Shown piece by piece: positions 1-6,215 of a stretch of 12,188 bases of DNA. Position 1 is the stretch's first letter. The number at the start of each line of letters is the position of its first letter. Source of the DNA: an uncultured Ruminococcus sp. (GTDB taxonomy: Bacteria > Bacillota > Clostridia > Oscillospirales > CAG-272); contig CACYEW010000027.1 in assembly GCA_902773455.1 (NCBI GenBank), positions 1-12,188 of the forward strand, read 5' to 3'. Under the pieces are notes generated by a model. The model was not told the origin of the DNA. It was given only the letters and a program-made list of their open reading frames with translations, and made no database searches. Position numbers and translations under genes: made by a program.

Positions 1-231
1 CATGTCGCTCGGTTCTCCGTCGCTTTTCACAAGGCATCCGAGAACTATGACGCAGTCGACGTCTTCAAGCTCCGCCGCCGCTTCTTTCGTTATGATCGCC
101 GCTTTACCGGCGGATACCACGCGGACGTTCGTCAAAATCACGGTCAAAGCTCCGGCAAGTACGGCGCATATCAGGATCGCGGCGGCTGTTTTCAATCTTT
201 TATTTTTGTTTTTTCTCATTGTTTCGGTCAT
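1..231 (-). CDS. SanA/YdcF-like (DUF218) membrane protein, N-terminal part only
   Basis: The minus strand reads 77 codons from ATG at 231 to the window edge without a stop; an in-frame stop lies just upstream at 256-258. The product has a basic N-terminus, one hydrophobic segment (about residues 15-34) and then a periplasm-type domain starting DCVIVLGCLVKSDGEPSDM at residues 59-77. This matches the opening of the DUF218 domain found in SanA, ElyC and YdcF, where a V-L-G-x-x-V-x-x-D-G-x-P-S pattern is typical. Those proteins are linked to envelope integrity, vancomycin exclusion or envelope polysaccharide metabolism; the biochemical activity here is unknown. A second ATG at 219 is also possible, since neither start has a strong Shine-Dalgarno sequence. 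A good promoter lies about 40 bases upstream. The C-terminal part lies outside the window, so only the family can be called. Confidence 0.75.
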   Translation of the reverse strand, partial: MTETMRKNKNKRLKTAAAILICAVLAGALTVILTNVRVVSAGKAAIITKEAAAELEDVDCVIVLGCLVKSDGEPSDM

Positions 232-270
232 TTTTACTGTCGCGCCCGCCCGTTTTTATCGTTTTTATAC

Positions 271-299
271 ATTATACCACAAACGGGAATATAATGCAA
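271..299 (-). promoter_or_regulatory. SigA-type promoter for the SanA-like gene
   Basis: On the minus strand, TTGCAT (294-299) and TATAAT (271-276) are separated by exactly 17 bases. The predicted transcription start is near 264, giving a leader of about 33 bases to the ATG at 231. The -10 box is perfect and the -35 box has four of six consensus bases. No operator is evident. Confidence 0.75.
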
Positions 300-442
300 G
301 ACCAAATTTCGCGATATTAAAAAATTCACAAAAAAGCCGCCGTCCGCTTCAAAGTTCCGCGGCCGGAGACGATTCGGGATAACCGAAATACGGAATATCG
401 AAGCCCTCCCGAAAAAAGCTCCTTATTCTTTGGATCAAACAC

Positions 443-471
443 TTGAAAATCGAAAAACTATATGATATAAT
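443..471 (+). promoter_or_regulatory. SigA-type promoter for the lipoprotein/eda-kdgK operon
   Basis: TTGAAA (443-448) and TATAAT (466-471) have a 17-base spacer. The expected transcription start is near 478, about 17 bases before the ATG at 495. That leaves just enough leader for the AAAGGAG ribosome site at 482-488. The leader is too short for a riboswitch. The stretch between this promoter and the divergent one (300-442) holds no gene or clear element that I can see. Confidence 0.8.
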
Positions 472-494
472 ATAAAAAACGAAAGGAGAGCGGT

Positions 495-1787
495 ATGAAA
501 AAAGCGGCGGTTTTTATTCTGATCATCTGCATGACGGCCGCGTTTGCGGCGTGTTCGGAGCCTTTGGCTGAAGGCAGGGACGGGTTTCTTTCCCCTTCCG
601 TGATCTTTGAGGAATTCGAAAAAGCGAAAGACGATTTTCTTTCCGTCGCGGTCGCTCCGGCGTCGGATTCGAAGCTTTCGGGAAAGATCGAATGGACCGT
701 ATCGGACGAGGACGCGGAAAACACCGTATACCCGAACGCCGAGATAACGGGCGCGTACTTAAGCGACGGCGGAATACTCGGCGCGTCGGTCATGACTTTT
801 GCAGGCGATCTCGAAATTTATAAAGATAAAGACGGGCTCATACTCAATAAAACCGGTATGAACGCCGGCGCTTCTCTTTCCGGGATCATTTCAAAATACA
901 TCGCTTTATTCTGCAGTCATACGGAAGAAAGCGACTATAAGACTCTCGCAGACAATATAAGAGTATCCGACGCAGACGAAGAGGTATCGCGCATAACGCT
1001 GACTCTGCCGAAAGAAAGAGCCGCGGAAACGATACGTTCGGTCGCCGACGCGTTCAGATCAGACGTCGCTTCGTATGATTTCATGCACGCTTTGCTTTCG
1101 CTTTTTTCCGATACGTACGGCACGGAACAGAACGGCAGACAGCTGCTCGACGACGTTATACTTTCGTCTTTATATAAAGCCGCGGACGGAGCGGACGGCG
1201 ATCTCGTATGGGTGCGTTACGTCAAAGACGGAAAGACCGTATCGGAAAACCTGACGGTCCCGACCGGGGGAAGCGTCTTTGATATCTGCTGTACCTGCAC
1301 GGTATACGATAAAGAAACGGAAATAAAATTTTTTATAAATAAAGACACGGAAAACAGGCTTTGCGATCTTTACGCGCTTTTCCGCAGAGGTGATCTGTCC
1401 GACACTTACAGGATACAAGCCGGGATCGGCGGTTCCGATTACGTGGTTACCGTGACGGGCGAGGTCAGAAGCGCGTACAAAAGCGGATCTGCGGAAATAG
1501 GCGTGTTCCGCTCGGGCGCAAAGGCGAAAGACAAGGGCGGCACGGAGCTTTACCTCTCGTACGACGCGAACAAGGGGCTGAAGTATTCCGGCAACGGAAG
1601 CGTGACGGTGAACGGAAAAACCGAACGTTTCACGGTATCGTTCGGATTTTCGCGTGCGGAAAACGTTACTCCGCCAGAAAAGCCGCCCGTAACGGAAAAC
1701 GCGGCGGAGTTTTTCAGAACGCTTATTGATACTGTCGGGGATTCTTTTCCCGACGTTAAGAATTTTTTGACGGGAGAAGACCGATGA
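495..1787 (+). CDS. Unrecognised secreted lipoprotein, first gene of the eda-kdgK operon
   Basis: This encodes 430 residues with a classic lipoprotein signal peptide: lysines at 2-3, a hydrophobic core, and the lipobox FAAC with Cys20 as the predicted lipidated residue. The start is fixed by AAAGGAG at 482-488 and a promoter just upstream. The mature part alternates beta-like stretches (about 62-175 and 300-385) with an amphipathic helical middle (about 172-230). A Cys cluster, CCTC, sits at 265-268. The tail at 390-430 has a short Pro-rich hinge (TPPEKPP) and a final helix. I do not recognise a family. The gene overlaps the aldolase-kinase gene by four bases (ATGA), so the two are probably translationally coupled. 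A substrate-binding or lipid/sugar-sensing role outside the cell is possible, but nothing in the sequence proves it; no solute-binding-protein motif or transporter gene is visible. Confidence 0.85.
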   Translation: MKKAAVFILIICMTAAFAACSEPLAEGRDGFLSPSVIFEEFEKAKDDFLSVAVAPASDSKLSGKIEWTVSDEDAENTVYPNAEITGAYLSDGGILGASVMTFAGDLEIYKDKDGLILNKTGMNAGASLSGIISKYIALFCSHTEESDYKTLADNIRVSDADEEVSRITLTLPKERAAETIRSVADAFRSDVASYDFMHALLSLFSDTYGTEQNGRQLLDDVILSSLYKAADGADGDLVWVRYVKDGKTVSENLTVPTGGSVFDICCTCTVYDKETEIKFFINKDTENRLCDLYALFRRGDLSDTYRIQAGIGGSDYVVTVTGEVRSAYKSGSAEIGVFRSGAKAKDKGGTELYLSYDANKGLKYSGNGSVTVNGKTERFTVSFGFSRAENVTPPEKPPVTENAAEFFRTLIDTVGDSFPDVKNFLTGEDR

Positions 1788-3418
1788 GATTTGAAGATCA
1801 TAAAGTCATACCGGTAATAAAAATAAACGACGCGAATAAAGCCGAAGCTCTTGCAAGGGCTCTTCTTGACGGAGGTATTGCCGCCGTCGAGATAACCTTA
1901 CGCACCGAAGCGGGGCTTCACGCGATAAAACGCATAGCGGAGGGCGTACCCGAAATGACGGTCGGCGCCGGCAGCGTGCTCGATAAAGCGCAGGCGGAGG
2001 CGGCGTACCGCGCAGGCGCGGAATTCATCGTTTCGCCGGGGTTTGACCGCGGCATACTCGATTATTGCCGCGATACCGGCGTTCCTTATCTGCCCGGCTG
2101 TTCGAGCGCGACGGAGATTCAGGCGGCGGCAAATCTCGGATGCGAAACGGTCAAATTCTTCCCCGCGGAGGCTCTCGGCGGAGCGAAGACCGTTGCGGCT
2201 CTCTCCGCACCTTTTCCCGGAATGCGTTTTATGCCGACGGGCGGGATAAACGGATCGAACGCCGCGCCGTATTTCAAGCTGAAATGCGTCGGATGCGTGG
2301 GAGCGGGTTCAATAGCGCCGGAAACGCTGATCGATTCGTCCGACTTTGCAAAGATAACCGAAAACGCGAAGCGCTTTATTTCCGCCGTGAACGGCGCGCC
2401 GGAGCTCTGCCGCGCGAAAGAAAAAAACGGCGGCAGGACCGTCGTAACGCTCGGCGAAATAATGCTCCGTCTGTCGCCGCCTTACGGAAAACGGATAGTT
2501 CAGTCGGACTGCTTTGACGTGAATTACGGCGGAGCCGAGGCTAACGTCGCCGTATCGCTTGCTTTGTTCGGTGAAAACGTGCGTTACGTGACGAAGCTCC
2601 CCGAAAACGCCGTCGCGGACGCCTCCGTATACGCGCTCCGCAAATACGGAGTCGATACGTCGTATATCGTGCGCGGCGGAGAGCGGATGGGTCTTTACTA
2701 TCTCGAAAAAGGCGCCTCGCAGAGATCGTCGAAGGTCATATACGACAGAGCCGGCAGCGCGATGGCGGAAGCCGGTGAAGACGATTTCGACTTTGAGAGG
2801 ATATTCGATAACGCCGGATGGTTCCATCTGACCGGCATAACGCCCGCGATATCGGAAAAAGCCGCCGCGGTTTGCAGAAAAGCCGTCTCGGAAGCGCAGA
2901 AGCGCGGCGTTACGGTCAGCATGGATCTCAATTACAGAAAGAAGCTCTGGGACGTCGAGACCGCCGCAAAAGCGCTGAACGGACTTTTGCCCGGCGTAGA
3001 CGTGCTTATCTGCAACGAAGAACACGCCTCGAAAATATGCTCGGTGAGATGCGACGAAGACCTTGCCGGAACAGCGAAGCTTTTATGTGAAAAATACGGC
3101 TTCACGTCAGCCGCGGTGACGCGAAGGAGAACGGAATCGGCTGATATCAACACGGTCTCCGCCGCCGCGTACGTGAACGGTGAAAAAGCTTATTCGCCGG
3201 CGTTCCGGTGCGATATCGTCGACAGAGTCGGATCGGGCGACGCTTTCGCCGCGGGATTCATATATTCTCTGCTTCACGGGCAGGACGCGGAAAAAGCCGC
3301 TGCGTTCGCGTGCGCCGCTTCTGCGCTGAAGCATTCGGTCGAAGGCGATTTCAACCTGATGACCGTGCGCGAGATCGAAGCCGCCGCCGGGGGAGCTACC
3401 GGCAAAACGGAAAGATAA
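1784..3418 (+). CDS. Fused KDPG aldolase / 2-keto-3-deoxygluconate kinase (Eda-KdgK)
   Basis: One uninterrupted 544-residue chain carries two enzymes. Residues 1-203 are a KDPG/KHG aldolase (Eda). The catalytic Glu36 and Arg40 lie in VEITLRTEAG, the Schiff-base Lys124 in ETVKFFPAEA, and the phosphate-binding motif PTGGIN is at 151-156. After a short polar linker (about 204-218), residues 219-537 form a PfkB/ribokinase-type kinase of the KdgK group. It has the opening TLGEIMLRLSPP, the substrate loop NYGGAEANVAVSLALFG at 247-263, and the signature DRVGSGDAFAAGF, with Asp486 as the catalytic base. Together they would phosphorylate 2-keto-3-deoxygluconate and split the product into pyruvate and glyceraldehyde-3-phosphate in the cytoplasm, the last two steps of uronate catabolism. 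Both halves are full length and keep their key residues. The start ATG overlaps the stop of the lipoprotein gene, with GGGAGA at 1772-1777. The aldolase may also accept 4-hydroxy-2-oxoglutarate, and the kinase's exact sugar is inferred. Confidence 0.93.
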   Translation: MRFEDHKVIPVIKINDANKAEALARALLDGGIAAVEITLRTEAGLHAIKRIAEGVPEMTVGAGSVLDKAQAEAAYRAGAEFIVSPGFDRGILDYCRDTGVPYLPGCSSATEIQAAANLGCETVKFFPAEALGGAKTVAALSAPFPGMRFMPTGGINGSNAAPYFKLKCVGCVGAGSIAPETLIDSSDFAKITENAKRFISAVNGAPELCRAKEKNGGRTVVTLGEIMLRLSPPYGKRIVQSDCFDVNYGGAEANVAVSLALFGENVRYVTKLPENAVADASVYALRKYGVDTSYIVRGGERMGLYYLEKGASQRSSKVIYDRAGSAMAEAGEDDFDFERIFDNAGWFHLTGITPAISEKAAAVCRKAVSEAQKRGVTVSMDLNYRKKLWDVETAAKALNGLLPGVDVLICNEEHASKICSVRCDEDLAGTAKLLCEKYGFTSAAVTRRRTESADINTVSAAAYVNGEKAYSPAFRCDIVDRVGSGDAFAAGFIYSLLHGQDAEKAAAFACAASALKHSVEGDFNLMTVREIEAAAGGATGKTER

Positions 3419-3430
3419 ATAAAAGCCGTC

Positions 3431-3469
3431 ACGGCGCCGCTCGTATCTGCGGCGCCGTTTCTTTATTTT
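3431..3469 (+). terminator. Rho-independent terminator of the eda-kdgK operon
   Basis: A perfect 10-bp stem (ACGGCGCCGC at 3431-3440 with GCGGCGCCGT at 3449-3458) encloses an 8-base loop and is followed by a T-rich tract (TTCTTTATTTT). It starts 13 bases after the stop at 3418, in the gap between convergent genes. In the minus direction the T-run begins several bases past the stem, so it may work less well there for the GH84 gene. Confidence 0.9.
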
Positions 3470-3476
3470 CAAACGA

Positions 3477-5984
3477 TCATTCGACGGTTATTTCCGCTAT
3501 CGACGCTTTCGTGTTGCCGAAGGTCACGAGGATATACGCCGCCTTATCTCTGTCGATCCCGCTCAGATCGACGACGGTGCATCCGTCCGTACCCGGCAGT
3601 TCCGTATCCGTTACCGAGCCGTCTTTGTTTTCCGTCTGTACCCTGACGCCTTTCGTATCGAGCAAATACAGCGTTACGTTGTATTTCGCGTCTATTTTAA
3701 GCGTTTTGCCCTTTACCGCCGATACGGACGGGGAAAACGCCGTGAAGATACTGTGATCGAACAGCGGCAAAAGATCCGCTCCGCCGTCGAAGGTAACGCC
3801 TTCCGGCAGATCGAATTTCGTTTTGATCTCGAATTCGGAAACGATCAGCCAGTAGACCTGCTCTTTAAGGCAGCGCACGCGGACGTACCTTGCGCTGAAA
3901 TTCGCGTCTTTTTTCGTTTCCCTGCCGGTCGTATCGCAGAGTTTTTCATACTTTTTACCGTCCGCGGAATATTCGATCACGCCGTTCCTTATATAATCGT
4001 CGGGGTGAGAGTCGACTCCCATGAGAAGTCTCACGCCGGTCATATCGGTCAGAGCGCCGAGATCGACCGTGAAGGTACTGCCGCCTACAGGCGCTCCGGC
4101 TGACCAGTAAAACGTGGACGTATCGCCGTCGACGGCGTTATCCGGCAGGTAATTTTCATAAGTGTTCAGAGTCGACGACGCCTTTTTGCCGTCCGATGCG
4201 CTTTGACTGAACGCCGAGTTTATATCGGCTCTCGCCGCGGATAAAAACGGTACGAGAACGTCAGCGCTGACCGCGGCGGCGTTCTTTTCGCTCTGTAAGT
4301 ACCCGTTTACGAATTCGAGCGCCGGAAGCTTATCGCCGCCGAGCCTGTAATCGACGTAATGAAGCGCCGAGTCGACAAGCAGTACGGCTTTTTTGACCCA
4401 CTTTTCCGTTTCTTTCAGCAGCTTTTTATCGCCTTTTTCGGAAAACGCGGCGAGATCGTTTTTGATCTTCGTAAGCTTTTCGCGCAGTTTTTCAGCCGCG
4501 CCTTCTTCGTTTTTATTAAAAGCCTCAATTTCGTTTCTGAGAGAGAAAGTCGATTTGTTCCCGTTGATCGTAGTGTTCCTCGTCAGGTCAATGAGCGAGT
4601 ACAATCCGTCGGGACATTCCGGACAGACGAGACCGACCGCGGTTTCAAGCGACTTTTCGGGATCGTACGACGACGGCGACCAGAGATATTCTGCGACCGT
4701 GACGAGCGGTACGAAAGAAGCGTACCCCTGATTCATCGGATTTGAAACGAGACCGGTTATTTCGGTATCGAGCTTCTTGTCGAGGTTTTCGCACGGGCCC
4801 ATAAAGAGCTCGTTCGCCGCGTAGTCGTTGACCGGGTAGTTCCACCAGATATACATCTTTCTTCCGAATTTGGAGTTTACGTTCGCCATCTCCGCCGCGC
4901 TTATCGACGGCGGGATTACGCCGTAACCGGTCCACATTATCATTATATCCGGATCTATCAGCGGCGCGATCTTGTTGGAATAACCCGTCATCGTCGCCGT
5001 GCAGAATTCGGGCGTTATCATTATGAGATCCCTGCATCCGTCGTGCGTTTTTATGAATTTATTCTGAAAATCGTTGACGAGCTTCGCGTGGCCTTCGGCG
5101 TTAAGCGTGGGGATATCGTCGAGAAGTATCGCAAAGTCGCGAACGCCGAGTTCGTACATCGATCCGCATTTTTTGAAAAGCTGTTCAAGATCCTTTTCGT
5201 AACCGTCGCCGAGCTTGATATCGAGCCCCGGCGAAAGGGCGTAAACGAAGCGGACGTTGTTCGAAGCCGCCGATCCGACAAGCTCTTTCATCTTGTTCAG
5301 TTCGACGCCCGTATACATACTTCTCCACTCCGCACGGTGCTTCGGATCGTCCTTCGGAGCGTAGATATACGTGTTGAGCTTGTATTTGCCCATGAATTCA
5401 AACAGATCGAGACGGTATGAGTGAGTCCACGCGACGCCGTAAAAGCCCTCTATAACGCCGCGGTACGGTACGGCGGGTTTGTCTTCGATCTCAGCCGCGG
5501 CGAGCAGATCGTCCTGCCTCAGCTGCGCAAGAGTCGATACGGCGAGAAAAACGCCCTCTCTGCCGGAAGCCGTAACGGTTATGCCGCTTTTCTTCACGCT
5601 GAGCTTATACTCCTCTTCTTCAAGGGAGGGATCGGTCACCACAGATACGCGCGTCTTCGAAGTATCGGCGGCGCATATGAAGCCGAACTTCGCGAATATA
5701 TCGGCGTATTCGCCGTTTTCGAGCGCGAGAGTTTCGCATTCGGCGGCGTCCGCCCCTTTATCGGATATAACGGCTTTGACCGGAGCGGGAGTGACCGAGA
5801 CGGACAGGGTCACGCCGGCGTGATCGTCTTCCGTTACGGGGACCTGCTCCGTCGTATGGCTTTCAGACGTGCTTTCCGGTCCTTTTTCCGTCTCCGTATC
5901 TGCCGCCGGCATAACGGAACAGCTTACGGCGCTCAAAAGCATTATGACGGCTGATATCGCCGACAGGATCTTTTTGAATTTCAT
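3477..5984 (-). CDS. GH84 beta-N-acetylglucosaminidase lipoprotein with F5/8C module
   Basis: The product is 835 residues from ATG at 5984. A lipoprotein signal (MKFKKILSAI then AVSC) makes Cys22 the lipidated residue, followed by a Thr/Glu/Ser-rich spacer (about 27-55). Next come a GH20b-like N-domain (about 56-170) and the GH84 barrel, opening with YRGVIEGFYGVAWTHSYR (174-191). The catalytic Asp pair lies in FAILLDDI (D289/D290). WWNYPVND at 380-387 aligns with the GlcNAc-binding Trp, Asn and Asp of Clostridium perfringens NagJ (from memory), and NPMNQG is at 415-420. A helical segment (about 450-600) is followed by a discoidin/F5/8C (CBM32-type) module at about 600-723 and an unassigned beta-rich tail. 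The family removes terminal beta-GlcNAc from host O-GlcNAc or mucin-type glycans, here at the cell surface. The possible start at 6014 is rejected because it overlaps the -10 box and lies upstream of the predicted transcript start. The fold is intact and the exact substrate is unknown. Confidence 0.92.
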   Translation of the reverse strand: MKFKKILSAISAVIMLLSAVSCSVMPAADTETEKGPESTSESHTTEQVPVTEDDHAGVTLSVSVTPAPVKAVISDKGADAAECETLALENGEYADIFAKFGFICAADTSKTRVSVVTDPSLEEEEYKLSVKKSGITVTASGREGVFLAVSTLAQLRQDDLLAAAEIEDKPAVPYRGVIEGFYGVAWTHSYRLDLFEFMGKYKLNTYIYAPKDDPKHRAEWRSMYTGVELNKMKELVGSAASNNVRFVYALSPGLDIKLGDGYEKDLEQLFKKCGSMYELGVRDFAILLDDIPTLNAEGHAKLVNDFQNKFIKTHDGCRDLIMITPEFCTATMTGYSNKIAPLIDPDIMIMWTGYGVIPPSISAAEMANVNSKFGRKMYIWWNYPVNDYAANELFMGPCENLDKKLDTEITGLVSNPMNQGYASFVPLVTVAEYLWSPSSYDPEKSLETAVGLVCPECPDGLYSLIDLTRNTTINGNKSTFSLRNEIEAFNKNEEGAAEKLREKLTKIKNDLAAFSEKGDKKLLKETEKWVKKAVLLVDSALHYVDYRLGGDKLPALEFVNGYLQSEKNAAAVSADVLVPFLSAARADINSAFSQSASDGKKASSTLNTYENYLPDNAVDGDTSTFYWSAGAPVGGSTFTVDLGALTDMTGVRLLMGVDSHPDDYIRNGVIEYSADGKKYEKLCDTTGRETKKDANFSARYVRVRCLKEQVYWLIVSEFEIKTKFDLPEGVTFDGGADLLPLFDHSIFTAFSPSVSAVKGKTLKIDAKYNVTLYLLDTKGVRVQTENKDGSVTDTELPGTDGCTVVDLSGIDRDKAAYILVTFGNTKASIAEITVE

Positions 5985-5989
5985 AATAA

Positions 5990-5994
5990 CCTCC
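5990..5994 (-). promoter_or_regulatory. Ribosome binding site fixing the GH84 start
   Basis: On the minus strand GGAGG lies five bases before the ATG at 5984. The only upstream in-frame Met (6014) has no such site. The signal peptide is compact and normal only from 5984. Confidence 0.8.
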
Positions 5995-6012
5995 GTGATC
6001 TTTTGTACTTTC

Positions 6013-6041
6013 ATTCTATCACTTTTTCCGTATTATGTCAA
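6013..6041 (-). promoter_or_regulatory. SigA-type promoter for the GH84 gene
   Basis: On the minus strand, TTGACA (6036-6041) and TAGAAT (6013-6018) are separated by 17 bases. The -35 is perfect and the -10 has one mismatch. Transcription should start near 6006, giving a leader of about 20 bases before the ATG at 5984. No catabolite-response element or operator is clear. Confidence 0.85.
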
Positions 6042-6096
6042 TATGCCGCTTCAATATAAATAAATATTCGTTATCCGCGCGTCATATTGGCGGAAA

Positions 6097-6127
6097 CGCC
6101 GCCGCACGGCGCAGTATTTCGGCGGCG
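6097..6127. repeat. GC-rich inverted repeat between divergent promoters
   Basis: CGCCGCCG (6097-6104) and CGGCGGCG (6120-6127) form a perfect 8-bp inverted repeat around 15 bases. Two smaller palindromes overlap its left arm: GGCG-GAAA-CGCC at 6089-6100 and GCCG-CA-CGGC at 6101-6110. The element lies upstream of both flanking promoters, so neither transcript should contain it. A protein-binding site or a remnant hairpin is possible; no function is shown. Confidence 0.45.
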
Positions 6128-6152
6128 ACTTATATTATTTTTCAAAAATATC

Positions 6153-6181
6153 TTGATTTTCTTCGTTAAATAGGTTATAAT
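6153..6181 (+). promoter_or_regulatory. SigA-type promoter for the gltX operon
   Basis: TTGATT (6153-6158) and a perfect TATAAT (6176-6181) have a 17-base spacer. The predicted start near 6188 gives a leader of under 30 bases. That is too short for a T-box, so this synthetase operon does not appear to be under tRNA-sensing control. Confidence 0.8.
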
Positions 6182-6200
6182 TAACCGATATTATTATAAA

Positions 6201-6207
6201 AAGGTGA
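6201..6207 (+). promoter_or_regulatory. Ribosome binding site deciding the gltX start
   Basis: AAGGTGA at 6201-6207 matches the 3' part of the AGGAGGTGA consensus and lies eight bases before ATG 6216. The in-frame GTG at 6204 is inside this site, so it is most likely part of the ribosome site and not a start codon. Confidence 0.75.
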
Positions 6208-6215
6208 AAAACGAT

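Noticed and set aside
331..363. Possible minus-strand hairpin with T-run upstream of the SanA-like promoter
   Set aside because: Only four to five base pairs form around a large loop, and no minus-strand gene lies upstream to be terminated; the T-run alone is not enough.
2..382. 126-codon plus-strand frame at the left edge
   Set aside because: The minus strand of the same stretch encodes a recognisable DUF218 protein with a good promoter; the plus-strand frame runs through that promoter and shows no family features.
2309..3025. 238-codon minus-strand frame antisense to the kinase half of eda-kdgK
   Set aside because: It is a shadow of a strongly supported gene with motifs on the plus strand; the Arg/Val/Phe-rich translation is typical of antisense reading.
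6182..6215. T-box or riboswitch leader for the gltX operon
   Set aside because: The predicted leader is under 30 bases, far too short for either.
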